From the NCBI GenBank assembly GCA_002360295.1, contig DEQI01000269.1, positions 1 to 15,483 on the forward strand: a stretch of DNA of 15,483 nucleotides. Reading direction: 5' to 3'. Each line of letters opens with the position of its first letter. Within the stretch, counting starts at the first letter, position 1. Below, in pieces: positions 1 through 7,273 of the stretch. A model generated the notes under the pieces. That model saw only the letters and a list, made by a program, of their open reading frames with translations. It was not told where the DNA came from and searched no databases. Position numbers and translations under genes: made by a program. The stretch comes from Planococcaceae bacterium UBA3370. GTDB lineage: Bacteria > Bacillota > Bacilli > Bacillales_A > Planococcaceae.

Positions 1-57
1 GTATATGTGAATATGAAATTAGTTGAATAAATTTAGAGAAAACAAAGAGGCATTGTA

Positions 58-100
58 TAAAAAAAGTGTATCCAACCTAGAGGGTAAGATACACTTTTTT
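58..100 (-). terminator. Rho-independent terminator of the AtoE-type transporter gene
   Basis: An inverted repeat AAAAAGTGTATC / GATACACTTTTT (61-72 and 88-99) surrounds a 15-nt loop just beyond the TAA at 105-107. Read on the minus strand the stem is followed by a U-run (A-run on plus at about 58-65). The T-run on the right side means it could also stop transcription entering from the left edge. The first 57 bases of the window show no gene I can support. Confidence 0.8.
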
Positions 101-104
101 ACTA

Positions 105-1418
105 TTAGAAGAACAAGAACCCAATACTAATGATAATTCCTGTAAAGATGAGAACCATCAAACAGAAGCCCATAATGTCTTTTGCTTTTAGTCCTGCAAT
201 CGCTAATGCTGGTAAAGCCCAGAATGGTTGAATCATATTAGTCCAAGCATCTCCCCATGCAATTGCCATCGCTGTTTTTGCATAGTCTGCTCCGAGAGAT
301 GTCGCAGCATCCAACATAATGGGTGCTTGTACTGCCCACTGCCCACCACCGGATGGTACGAAAATATTCACTAATCCGGCCGCGTAAAACGTAAATAAAT
401 AAAAAGTGTATTCATTTGAAATATTCACGAACCATTCAGAAAATACCGCTGCTAAACCTGAAGCAGTCATCATCCCCATAATGCCCGCATAAAACGGAAA
501 CTGAAATACAATACCTGTTGTCGTTTTAATTGCTTGCTGTGCTGCAGCAAGGAAGCGTTGTGGTGTTCCATGGAATATAATCCCTAGCACGATGAATATA
601 GTGTTTACTATGTTTAAATCTAACACAAAGCCTTTTGTTACAAAGTGATGTATTAAAAATACTAAACCGATTAGTCCAACAAAAATAGTAATAAAATAAC
701 TGCGTTCAGAACGGCTGGCAAAGTTATTTTCAGGTGGAGGAAGTTCTTCTTTTTCCTCTACTAATAAAGTAGGATCCACTTCTACAATATCTTTATCTTT
801 TGGCATCATCCAACGGTTGAAGAATGGAAGTGTTACTAAAATAACAACAACAATAAATAAATTGTATGTAGAAAATAGTGTATCTACAGTCGGAATAACG
901 CCCATTATATCTGCAAATGGGTGACCTTCAGTTGCAATGGATAACGGAACAGAACCTGCTAATCCGCCGTGCCAAACAACAAATCCAGAATAAGCACTTG
1001 CAATTAATAAACGGTAATCAACTTTTTTAACATGACGAGCAATTTCTTTAGCGAATAGAGCGCCAATGACTAAACCAAAGCCCCAGTTAATCCAACATGC
1101 GATAAGCGAAATAAATGTAACGATAATAATGGCCATTCCTGGTGTTTTGATTTTACTGGCAATAGAAGATAGCCCTTTTTTAAATACGGGGCTATTGGCT
1201 AGTACATGTCCTGCTGCTAACACAACAACCATTTGCATCGTAAAACTGAGCAGCCCCCAAATTCCATTTCCCCAATGGACGACCATATCGATTGGTGATG
1301 AGTCTGTAAGTGTAACACCAAGTAGCATAACGAGTGCTGTTAGTATGGCTACGAAAATATACGGGTCTGGAAGATATTTTTCCATTAACGTATTAGTAAA
1401 ACGTGTTAAATGTTTCAT
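105..1418 (-). CDS. atoE: Short-chain fatty acid / acetoacetate transporter, AtoE family
   Basis: This 437-residue polytopic membrane protein belongs to the short-chain fatty acid transporter family (AtoE, PF02667), which imports acids such as acetoacetate or butyrate. About ten or more hydrophobic segments are visible, with a charged cytoplasmic-type loop around residues 205-240 (PKDKD, EEKEE, PPPENN). Family-typical conserved blocks are INWGFG (110-115), HGGLAGS (150-156), PSGGGQW (355-361) and WGDAWTN (388-394). Length matches the family. The ATG at 1418 has AAAGGGGG nine bases upstream (1428-1435). It is transcribed away from a LysR-type gene and a CoA-transferase pair, so it probably feeds their substrate. 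A TATAAT-like -10 lies at 1480-1475 on the minus strand, but the -35 is poor, as expected for an activator-dependent promoter. Family is sure; exact substrate is inferred. Confidence 0.9.
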   Translation of the reverse strand: MKHLTRFTNTLMEKYLPDPYIFVAILTALVMLLGVTLTDSSPIDMVVHWGNGIWGLLSFTMQMVVVLAAGHVLANSPVFKKGLSSIASKIKTPGMAIIIVTFISLIACWINWGFGLVIGALFAKEIARHVKKVDYRLLIASAYSGFVVWHGGLAGSVPLSIATEGHPFADIMGVIPTVDTLFSTYNLFIVVVILVTLPFFNRWMMPKDKDIVEVDPTLLVEEKEELPPPENNFASRSERSYFITIFVGLIGLVFLIHHFVTKGFVLDLNIVNTIFIVLGIIFHGTPQRFLAAAQQAIKTTTGIVFQFPFYAGIMGMMTASGLAAVFSEWFVNISNEYTFYLFTFYAAGLVNIFVPSGGGQWAVQAPIMLDAATSLGADYAKTAMAIAWGDAWTNMIQPFWALPALAIAGLKAKDIMGFCLMVLIFTGIIISIGFLFF

Positions 1419-1635
1419 GAATACATGCCCCCTTTGATGAACTGACTATACCCTAATCATACAGAAAAAATAGAATTATAGAACAATAATTTGGTATATT
1501 CGAGAATAATAGGAATAGTGGCGAGTGAAAATAAGAAAAGTACAAATTTTAGACATATAATATTAAGATAATAATTCCCCGCATAGTATCAAGGATTCTT
1601 TGGTTTTTTTATTGTTGAAGAATAATAAAAAATCG

Positions 1636-1660
1636 AGTTGAATTTAATCGTAAATCAACT
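1636..1660. promoter_or_regulatory. Candidate LysR-type operator in the divergent intergenic region
   Basis: An interrupted palindrome AGTTGA-N13-TCAACT (1636-1641 and 1655-1660) sits 47 bases before the LysR-type start codon, in the 288-base region between atoE and the regulator. LysR-type proteins commonly bind such dyads upstream of their own gene and of the divergent target. The half-site spacing is within what the family uses, but the region is so AT-rich that chance symmetry is possible. No clear sigma-A promoter could be fixed for the regulator gene. Confidence 0.35.
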
Positions 1661-1706
1661 AAAATGAATGAATAGTATAACAATTTTGAATAAATGAGGG
1701 GATCAC

Positions 1707-2618
1707 ATGGAACTGAAAGATTTAAAATCATTTATATCAGTGGTGGAGAATGGAAGTTTTACAAAGGCAGCCAATGAAAGTTATGTGTCGCAGCCTTCGC
1801 TGAGCAAAAGTATAAAAAAATTAGAAGACGCACTGAGAGTCGATTTATTAGATCGCTCTACAAGACATGTCAATTTAACGGATGCTGGAAAGGTAGTTTA
1901 CGAGCAAAGCTATAAAATAATGCAAGTAGTAGATGAGCTTCATATGCTATTAGATGATTTAATGAATATAAAATCAGGTGTCATTAAAATTGGGATTCCA
2001 CCATTAATCGGGACACTGTTTTTTCCGCAAATTGCGAGAGCGTTTTATATGCGTTACCCAGATGTACAATTAAAGCTGATTGAACGAGGGGCAAAAGCAA
2101 TTGGATCATTAGTAGAAACCGGACAAGTAGATGTAGGTTTTGTGGTCTTACCAATAGAAGAGAAGCATTTTACAATTACACCATTTATAGAAGATACCTT
2201 TTATATATTTTTAAATACAGAGCATCCATTAGCCAATCGGGAGGCTATCAGTTTATTTGAGCTAAAACAAGAGAAGTTCATTTTATTTACAGAGGAGTTT
2301 ACGCTGCATGATTATATAATAAAAAAATGTCGTAATGCGGGATTTTATCCGCACATAAGCTATAAAAGCTCACAGTGGGATTTAATCATCGAATTAGTAG
2401 CATCAAATTTAGGTATCACACTATTACCGAAATCGATTTATGGGAAGCAAGTAAATGAAAACGTCAAAATAATTCCTGTTCAAGACATACATATACCATG
2501 GAGTTTAGGTATTATAACGAAAAAAAACGCCTACCAATCTTATGCGCAAAAACAATTTTTACAGTTAATTGAAGAGGGAAATGAAAACAACACGTTCACT
2601 TATGCTAAAAACGAATAA
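1707..2618 (+). CDS. LysR-type transcriptional regulator of the short-chain acid locus
   Basis: A 303-residue LysR-family protein of normal length. Residues 1-60 form the winged helix-turn-helix (SFTKAANESYVSQPSLSKSIKKL pattern, then DRSTRHVNLTDAG), followed by a linker helix and a two-lobed periplasmic-binding-like effector domain (about 88-290; GVIKIGIPPLIG opens it). The ATG at 1707 has GAGGGG five bases upstream. It lies head-to-head with atoE and 85 bp before scoA on the same strand. It is therefore the obvious regulator of both, probably with a short-chain acid or its CoA-pathway intermediate as co-inducer. Similar to CynR/CidR-like proteins in general layout; no named orthologue is claimed. 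The effector is inferred from neighbours only. Confidence 0.88.
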   Translation: MELKDLKSFISVVENGSFTKAANESYVSQPSLSKSIKKLEDALRVDLLDRSTRHVNLTDAGKVVYEQSYKIMQVVDELHMLLDDLMNIKSGVIKIGIPPLIGTLFFPQIARAFYMRYPDVQLKLIERGAKAIGSLVETGQVDVGFVVLPIEEKHFTITPFIEDTFYIFLNTEHPLANREAISLFELKQEKFILFTEEFTLHDYIIKKCRNAGFYPHISYKSSQWDLIIELVASNLGITLLPKSIYGKQVNENVKIIPVQDIHIPWSLGIITKKNAYQSYAQKQFLQLIEEGNENNTFTYAKNE

Positions 2619-2637
2619 ATAAAAACAATAATATTCC

Positions 2638-2666
2638 TTTACTGGGATTTCTGTGTAATGTAGAAT
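2638..2666 (+). promoter_or_regulatory. Candidate sigma-A promoter of scoAB
   Basis: TTTACT (2638-2643), a 17-bp spacer and TAGAAT (2661-2666) give a reasonable sigma-A promoter between the LysR-type gene and scoA. A loose dyad TGTAA-N18-TTACA (2654-2658 and 2677-2681) brackets the -10 and start-site region and could be a regulator site. This suggests scoAB can be transcribed separately from the regulator gene. Confidence 0.45.
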
Positions 2667-2703
2667 TTTTAGTAAGTTACATAGAAAAAAGGGGTGTTTT
2701 TTT

Positions 2704-3408
2704 ATGGGGAATAATAAAGTGGTAACATCATTTGATGAGGCTATTGCAGATATTCAAGATGGGTGCACATTAATTGTTGGGGGCTTTGGGTTATGTGGTA
2801 TTCCAGAAAAATTAATTGGTGCCCTAAAAAAGCGTGGAACTCAAGATTTAACAGTTGTAAGTAATAACTGTGGTGTAGATGATTGGGGACTAGGGCTATT
2901 ACTAGCAAATAAACAGATTAAAAAGATGGTGGCATCCTACGTCGGTGAAAATAAAATTTTTGAGCAACAATTTCTTAGTGGGGAGCTTGAAGTGGAATTA
3001 ACACCTCAAGGTACATTAGCTGAAAGAATTCGTGCAGGTGGTGCAGGTATTCCAGGCTTTTATACGGCCACAGGGGTGGGGACACCTATTGCTGAAGGCA
3101 AAGAAGTAAAAGTATTTAATGGCAAAGAATATTTATTAGAAGAAGGCATTGTTGGTGATTTTGCTTTAGTAAAGGCATGGAAAGCAGATACGATGGGGAA
3201 TCTCGTTTTCCGTAAAACGTCTCGCAATTTTAATCCAATTGCTGCAACTGCGGGCAAAATTACCATTGCAGAAGTGGAGGAAATCGTTGAAGTGGGCGAG
3301 CTTGATCCAGATGAAATCCACACACCCGGAGTATACGTGCAGCGTGTTTTACTAGGTGAGAATTATGAAAAACGGATTGAACGCCGTGTGGTGAAAGGGG
3401 ATGCCTAA
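2704..3408 (+). CDS. scoA: Succinyl-CoA:3-oxoacid CoA-transferase, subunit A
   Basis: Alpha subunit of a class I CoA-transferase, which with ScoB moves CoA from succinyl-CoA (or another acyl-CoA) to acetoacetate in the cytoplasm. The family signature [10 protein letters not shown] is at residues 26-35, followed by [12 protein letters not shown] and the [15 protein letters not shown] block. The 234-residue length and the C-terminal [10 protein letters not shown] motif are as in B. subtilis ScoA. ATG 2704 has GGGGTG with a nine-base spacing (2691-2696 region). It overlaps or abuts scoB, so the two are co-translated in equal amounts. Together with AtoE the pair forms an import-and-activation route for short-chain acids. 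Related transferases (AtoDA, butyrate-acetoacetate) differ in acyl donor and cannot be separated by eye. Confidence 0.93.
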   Translation: MGNNKVVTSFDEAIADIQDGCTLIVGGFGLCGIPEKLIGALKKRGTQDLTVVSNNCGVDDWGLGLLLANKQIKKMVASYVGENKIFEQQFLSGELEVELTPQGTLAERIRAGGAGIPGFYTATGVGTPIAEGKEVKVFNGKEYLLEEGIVGDFALVKAWKADTMGNLVFRKTSRNFNPIAATAGKITIAEVEEIVEVGELDPDEIHTPGVYVQRVLLGENYEKRIERRVVKGDA

Positions 3409-3409
3409 A

Positions 3410-4057
3410 ATGCCTGATACGAGACAATTAGTAGTAAGTAGAGCAGTACAGGAAATTCAAGATGGTATGTACGTTAATTTAGGAATTGGTATGCCAACAC
3501 TTGTAGCAGATGCCATTCCTGCTGGTGTAAACGTTTTACTGCAATCAGAAAATGGCATGCTCGGAATCGGTCCATACCCAACGGAAGAGGAAGTAGATGC
3601 AGATTTAATTAACGCGGGTAAAGAAACGGTAACAGCTGCTCTTGGTGCTGCCTTTTTTGATAGTGCAGAATCCTTTGCTATGATTCGCGGTGGTCATATT
3701 GATTTAGCAATTTTAGGTGCAATGGAAGTTTCGCAAACAGGTGATTTAGCTAACTGGATGATTCCTGGAAAGATGGTTAAAGGGATGGGCGGTGCAATGG
3801 ATCTTGTTGTAGGTGCCAAACGCGTTGTTGTCATTATGGATCATGTAAGTAAACATGGTGAATCGAAAGTGAAGCAAGCATGTACATTACCTTTAACAGG
3901 TAAAGCTGTGGTGAATCGATTGATTACAGACCTTGCTGTTTTTGATTTTACAGAGGAAGGCATGGTATTAATTGAAGTAATGCCGGGAAGCACATTAGAG
4001 GAAATTCATGAAAAAACGGAGGCTACATTTACTGTTGCACCTCATTTGAAGAAATAA
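3410..4057 (+). CDS. scoB: Succinyl-CoA:3-oxoacid CoA-transferase, subunit B
   Basis: Beta subunit carrying the catalytic glutamate in the [12 protein letters not shown] motif (Glu47 from this start), which forms the glutamyl-CoA thioester. [21 protein letters not shown] and [19 protein letters not shown] are all family blocks closely matching B. subtilis ScoB. An ATG also exists at 3401, overlapping the end of scoA, but AAAGGGG (3394-3400) directly abuts it. That ribosome site is nine bases from the ATG at 3410, so 3410 is the better start and the protein begins MPDTRQLVV, like its homologues. Only one base separates the scoA stop from this start, implying translational coupling. Confidence 0.93.
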   Translation: MPDTRQLVVSRAVQEIQDGMYVNLGIGMPTLVADAIPAGVNVLLQSENGMLGIGPYPTEEEVDADLINAGKETVTAALGAAFFDSAESFAMIRGGHIDLAILGAMEVSQTGDLANWMIPGKMVKGMGGAMDLVVGAKRVVVIMDHVSKHGESKVKQACTLPLTGKAVVNRLITDLAVFDFTEEGMVLIEVMPGSTLEEIHEKTEATFTVAPHLKK

Positions 4058-4065
4058 AATAGAAA

Positions 4066-4113
4066 ACGTGTAGACAAAATCGAATATCAGCGATTTTGCC
4101 TACACGTCTTTTT
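4066..4113. terminator. Bidirectional terminator between scoB and the broken phosphatase gene
   Basis: A 17-base arm at 4066-4082 pairs with 4091-4107 with a single A-C mismatch, around an 8-nt loop. A T-run (4109-4113) follows on the plus strand, and A-rich sequence (4057-4065) serves as the U-run on the minus strand. It separates the convergent scoAB and phosphatase/tadA transcripts and overlaps the stop codon of the latter. Confidence 0.85.
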
Positions 4114-4852
4114 ATTGCTTAATAGTTAAATGCTCCATGCAATTATATAAATGACATAATGTTTCCCGTTCAGTTAGTTCAATAATAGTTAATGAGGTGT
4201 TGCCGATATCTTGGGAGTAGTCGTTATAAGGGAGGAGATGACGCACAATTCGACTAATCAACCCGCCATGACAGACCACAAGTACACGTTTTCCGGGATA
4301 TGCTTGTTTGATATCATCAATGAATGCTTCACTTCGGGCAATAATAGCCTCTGTTTTTTCGAAGCCTAACTCTAGATTTCGCCAATTTAAGCCCCATTTT
4401 GCGACACGTTCTTCCTCTGTTGTGCCTTCAATAAGGCCACCGCCAATTTCACCTAAGCGCTTGTCCACAATTAATTGTAAGTGAGGTTGCTTTGATACAA
4501 TGATTTCAGCTGTTAATTTTGCACGATTTAACGGACTCGTATAAATGATATCCCATTCTTCGTTTGCAAGTCTTTCCGCAACACGTTCTGCCATTGTTAT
4601 CCCTTCTTCATCTAAAGGAACATCTGTACTTCCTTGTGCACGTCCTTCCTTATCGCAGATTAACGTGCAGTAAGACTCCCACTTCAAGAAATTGAGAGGA
4701 ACTTTAATTTCTAAGTGGGAGATCAACTGCCCGTAAAAGCCCGATTGGTTCATCTAACAATCAGTGGGGGATGGGGGAAAACCCCCCACTAATTGAAGAT
4801 TCACTTTATTCCAAGTTGTCACACCATGACGGATAAAGCCGATTGTTGTCAT
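4112..4852 (-). pseudogene. Histidine phosphatase (phosphoglycerate mutase-like) gene interrupted by a small mobile element
   Basis: The gene starts at ATG 4852 (AAGGGG eight bases upstream) and reads MTTIGFIRHGVTTWNK, containing the catalytic RHG (His9) of the histidine phosphatase superfamily. It then runs into an inserted element (4654-4804) and stops at TAG 4756-4754. After the element the frame resumes as DKEGRAQGSTDVPL, with the other active-site blocks intact: SPLNRAKLTAE, the GGGLIEG acid region and VCHGGLISR (second catalytic His). Insert plus duplicated target is 156 bp, so both parts share a frame and only the TAG splits them. An ATG at 4753, straight after the TAG, opens a 213-codon frame, but that product has an element-encoded N-terminus and no RHG, so should be catalytically dead. 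Precise excision would restore about 194 residues, the normal family length. Confidence 0.88.
4654..4804. mobile_element. 151-bp hairpin-rich MITE-like element, resembling bcr1
   Basis: The element interrupts the phosphatase gene. On plus it is flanked by CTTAT (4649-4653) and TTTAT (4805-4809), a 5-bp target duplication with one mismatch. It encodes no protein. Three hairpins can be drawn: CTCCCACTT..AAGTGGGAG extended to 16 pairs (4676-4693 with 4706-4721); GATTGGTT/AACAATC (4743-4750 with 4756-4762); and AGTGGGGG/CCCCCACT (4763-4770 with 4783-4790). Established knowledge: bcr1 of the B. cereus group is about 155 bp, chromosomal, structured and flanked by TTTAT. Size, flanks and structure agree, and the sequence looks familiar as bcr1, but identity is from memory and not aligned. 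An IS200/IS605-derived palindromic element is the main alternative, although those do not normally duplicate their target. Confidence 0.78.
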
Positions 4853-4874
4853 TTCCATTTCCCCTTCCTAAAAT

Positions 4875-4904
4875 ATTGTAATGTAATTCAGAAAGGATAA
4901 CCAA
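4875..4904 (-). promoter_or_regulatory. Possible promoter of the phosphatase gene
   Basis: On the minus strand TTGGTT (4904-4899), an 18-bp spacer and TACAAT (4880-4875) lie 23 bases before the ATG at 4852. The -35 is weak (three of six). No terminator is seen after tadA, so the phosphatase gene may be read from tadA as well. Confidence 0.3.
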
Positions 4905-4914
4905 TTTTTTACTC

Positions 4915-5424
4915 CTACTTTAATGACGCTTGTTGCCGCGCTTTTTTCTCTGCTTTTTTTCGTTCACGTAATGAGCGGAAAAAATCGGTTAAAATTTGCC
5001 CGCATTCATCCGCTAAAATGCCTTCGACCACATCACATTCGTGATTAAAACGTGCATCATTTAGTAGGCGATATAGTGAGTCCACACAGCCTGCTTTTAT
5101 ATCACGTGCCCCATATACAACACGTGGTACTCTTGATTGCAAAATGGCTCCAGCACACATCGGGCAAGGCTCCAATGTGACATAAAGTGTTGTTTTCTCT
5201 AAACGCCAGCTCCCTATTTTTTCGCATGCTTGCTGGATGACCATGAGTTCAGCATGAGTTACCGCATTTTGCGTTGTTTCTCGCAGGTTATGTGCGCGTG
5301 CAATAATTTCATTTTCATAAACAAGCACCGCACCGATTGGAACTTCTCCTTTTTCGCCTGCCTTTTTTGCTTCTTCAAAAGCTTCTTTCATAAAAAAGCG
5401 ATCTTTTTCAAACACGTCCATCAT
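4915..5424 (-). CDS. tadA: tRNA(Arg) adenosine-34 deaminase
   Basis: A cytidine-deaminase-fold, zinc-dependent enzyme that converts wobble A34 of tRNA-Arg(ACG) to inosine; usually essential. The zinc and catalytic motifs are complete: HAE (His57-Ala-Glu59) and PCPMC (Cys87, Cys90). GEVPIGAVLV (26-35) precedes them and the tail is the usual basic RERKKAEKKARQQ. The 169-residue length is normal. ATG 5424 has AAGGAG six bases upstream (5436-5431); an ATG one codon later is equally possible. In B. subtilis this gene lies close to dck/dgk and upstream of dnaX. Here it is divergent from dgk-dck and followed by the phosphatase gene. Confidence 0.96.
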   Translation of the reverse strand: MMDVFEKDRFFMKEAFEEAKKAGEKGEVPIGAVLVYENEIIARAHNLRETTQNAVTHAELMVIQQACEKIGSWRLEKTTLYVTLEPCPMCAGAILQSRVPRVVYGARDIKAGCVDSLYRLLNDARFNHECDVVEGILADECGQILTDFFRSLRERKKAEKKARQQASLK

Positions 5425-5642
5425 TCATCTCTCCTTAGCTGATAGTGTAGCATACAGTACGTTTCTTTGATAATTGGACATGTTATGATAATAGAAAAGA
5501 ACATTCAAGAAGCTGTATTTTTAATGCTACCAAATGAAATAGTGAAATAGTAGAATAAATAGATGTGTTAGTTCTGTTGTTGCATTGCTCTCTATGATAA
5601 AATGAAAAGCACTGATTAATTTAGATAAGAGGGGGACTTCTA

Positions 5643-6278
5643 GTGAGTGTTCCATTCATTACAGTAGAAGGTCCGATTGGTGTAGGAAAAACATCGCTAT
5701 CAAAGGCCATTTCTGAACATTTTACGTATCATCTATTAAAGGAAATTGTTGATGAAAACCCATTTCTAGGGAAATTCTATGAAAATATCGAAGAGTGGAG
5801 TTTTCAAACTGAAATGTTCTTCTTATGCAATCGGTATAAACAATTGTCCGATATTAAGCAATATATATTAGCAAAGCAATCGCCGGTTGTGGCGGATTAT
5901 CATATATTTAAAAACTTAATTTTCGCAAAGCGTACATTGAAGCCTTCTGAGTATGACAAATACGAATCCATATACAATATTTTAACAGCAGACATGCCCA
6001 AACCAAATATGGTCATTTATTTACATGCAAGTGTGGATACATTAATGAAACGGATTGCGATGCGTGGACGAGAATTTGAAAAAATGATTGCTCGCGAATA
6101 TATGGAGCAACTAGCGGCAGATTATCATTCGTTTATTCAACATTTTGAGAAAATGCATCCCGATATTCCTGTTATTCAGCTGAATGGTGATGAATTGGAT
6201 TTTGTGAAAAATGAAAAGGATTTACAATATGTTTTACAATTAGTAGAGAAAAAGTTACAACAAAGGAGTTTGCAGTAA
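5643..6278 (+). CDS. dgk: Deoxyguanosine kinase (deoxynucleoside kinase family)
   Basis: Cytoplasmic purine deoxynucleoside kinase for dNTP salvage (211 residues). The P-loop GPIGVGKTS is at 10-18, the ERS/DRS position reads ADYHI (84-88) as in B. subtilis Dgk rather than the DRS of Dck, and the arginine-rich lid is KRIAMRGREFEK. EWSFQTEMFFLCNRYKQL matches the dNK substrate helix. Start is GTG 5643 with GGGGGA six bases upstream (5631-5636). It is followed after two bases by dck, forming a two-gene operon that resembles a dNK duplication, as in other bacilli and lactobacilli. Confidence 0.93.
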   Translation: MSVPFITVEGPIGVGKTSLSKAISEHFTYHLLKEIVDENPFLGKFYENIEEWSFQTEMFFLCNRYKQLSDIKQYILAKQSPVVADYHIFKNLIFAKRTLKPSEYDKYESIYNILTADMPKPNMVIYLHASVDTLMKRIAMRGREFEKMIAREYMEQLAADYHSFIQHFEKMHPDIPVIQLNGDELDFVKNEKDLQYVLQLVEKKLQQRSLQ

Positions 6279-6280
6279 TC

Positions 6281-6949
6281 ATGAATTTACGTGAAAAGTA
6301 CGGCATCCCAGCAAACGCAGTCATAACGATTGCAGGAACAGTAGGGGTTGGAAAATCGACAATGACAAAGGCGCTAGCGGAGAGCTTAAAATTCCGTACT
6401 TCTTTCGAAAAAGTGGATACAAACCCATATTTAGATAAGTTTTATGATGATTTTGAAAAATGGAGCTTCCATTTACAAATTTATTTTTTAGCCGAGCGTT
6501 TTAAGGAGCAAAAACGAATTTTTGAATATGGCGGCGGTTTTATACAAGATCGTTCGATTTATGAAGATACAGGCATATTTGCTAAAATGCATTATGATAA
6601 AGGGACGATGAGCCCTACAGATTACGAGACCTATACGAATTTATTCGACGCGATGGTGATGACACCATACTTCCCACATCCAGATTTACTTATTTATTTG
6701 GAAGGGCCAATTGAGGATATTATCGGACGAATCCAAGAACGAGGACGTGCTATGGAGCAACAAACGTCGAATGACTACTGGTATGAAATGCATAGCCGTT
6801 ACGAAAAGTGGATTAACAATTTCAACTCTTGCCCAGTACTGCGTCTTGATATTAACGATTATGATTTAATCGCTCATCCAGAGCAAATCGAAGGTATCGT
6901 AGAACGTATCGGCTACATGTTGAAGCAGACTAGTCATCTAAGAAAGTAG
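6281..6949 (+). CDS. dck: Deoxyadenosine/deoxycytidine kinase
   Basis: Second kinase of the pair (222 residues), phosphorylating deoxyadenosine and deoxycytidine in salvage. The P-loop GTVGVGKST is at 19-27, the DRS motif within FIQDRSIYEDTGIF is at 88-100, and the lid is RIQERGRAMEQQ. The strong match to B. subtilis Dck runs throughout, including WSFHLQIYFLAERFKEQK and MTPYFPHPD. AAGGAG (6263-6268) lies 12 bases before ATG 6281, inside the end of dgk, so the two are translationally linked. Its last codons are partly repeated about 105 bp downstream. Confidence 0.95.
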   Translation: MNLREKYGIPANAVITIAGTVGVGKSTMTKALAESLKFRTSFEKVDTNPYLDKFYDDFEKWSFHLQIYFLAERFKEQKRIFEYGGGFIQDRSIYEDTGIFAKMHYDKGTMSPTDYETYTNLFDAMVMTPYFPHPDLLIYLEGPIEDIIGRIQERGRAMEQQTSNDYWYEMHSRYEKWINNFNSCPVLRLDINDYDLIAHPEQIEGIVERIGYMLKQTSHLRK

Positions 6950-7084
6950 AAGAGAAAAGCGAATAATATACAAACAAAATGTTAGAATACAACAGTTTAT
7001 GTAACTGCATCGAAAGCGAAGCGGCAGATGCAAACAAGCCATTTAAGAAAGTAGCAGAGAATGGTAACCAAAAATAATATACCA
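6936..7084 (+). repeat. Imperfect duplication of the dck 3' end
   Basis: The segment at 6936-6956 (dck tail and stop) recurs at 7041-7061 with two mismatches, 105 bases later. In both copies AATAATATAC follows soon after (6962-6971 and about 7072-7081). A looser match precedes the repeat (GCAGA followed by CAT, then AAGAAAGTAG). This looks like a decayed tandem duplication extending the 3' untranslated region of dgk-dck. No reading frame spans it. Confidence 0.5.
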
Positions 7085-7095
7085 CTTTATCAAAG

Positions 7096-7133
7096 AAACT
7101 CGTTGAACATGGGAATGGTTCAACGAGTTTTTT
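7096..7133 (+). terminator. Rho-independent terminator of dgk-dck
   Basis: A perfect 13-base stem AAACTCGTTGAAC (7096-7108) / GTTCAACGAGTTT (7118-7130) with a 9-nt loop is followed by further Ts. It lies 147 bases past the dck stop. Confidence 0.9.
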
Positions 7134-7273
7134 ACTTAAGAAATAGCGATCCTTCAGCTTTCAATTGGATGAGAAGTTTACCGTCCATAAGAGAGAGGAT
7201 GCTCTAAATGGAGGATTGATTACTAAGTCGAGTATTTACAATTCATTTCAATATATGTGAAATCCATATTTTC
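7134..7273. other. Gene-free spacer between convergent dck and methyltransferase genes
   Basis: No supportable ORF. It holds a small palindrome ATTTCA-N7-TGAAAT (7245-7263) near the methyltransferase stop and a weak CCAT..CTCT stem around 7183-7211; neither has a U-run. With 6950-7133 this makes a 324-bp intergenic region whose left half is the repeat and terminator listed separately. Confidence 0.4.

Noticed and set aside
1066..1437. Plus-strand open frame of 123 codons
   Set aside because: Lies antisense inside the AtoE-type gene with no ribosome site or family resemblance.
3060..3323. Minus-strand open frame of 87 codons
   Set aside because: Antisense shadow of scoA, serine/threonine-rich composition typical of a wrong frame.
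4112..4753. A 213-residue open frame that looks like an intact histidine phosphatase
   Set aside because: Its first 32 or so residues come from the inserted element and it lacks the RHG catalytic motif, which is found upstream at 4852-4820; treated as part of a broken gene.
4654..4804. IS200/IS605-derived element or stand-alone omega-RNA-like end
   Set aside because: The CTCCCACTT..AAGTGGGAG stem recalls such ends, but the CTTAT/TTTAT duplication and size fit a bcr1-like repeat better; kept only as an alternative.
5230..5442. Plus-strand open frame of 70 codons, and one at 9608-9790 (minus) and 15073-15333 (plus)
   Set aside because: All are antisense to well-supported genes (tadA, sigV/rsiV, glnK) and show no independent support.
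5532..5565. Short AAATAGT-like tandem repeats upstream of dgk
   Set aside because: Low-complexity AT-rich sequence; units are too short and irregular to call a real repeat.
7245..7263. ATTTCA-N7-TGAAAT palindrome as a terminator of the methyltransferase gene
   Set aside because: The stem is AT-rich and is not followed by a U-run on the minus strand.
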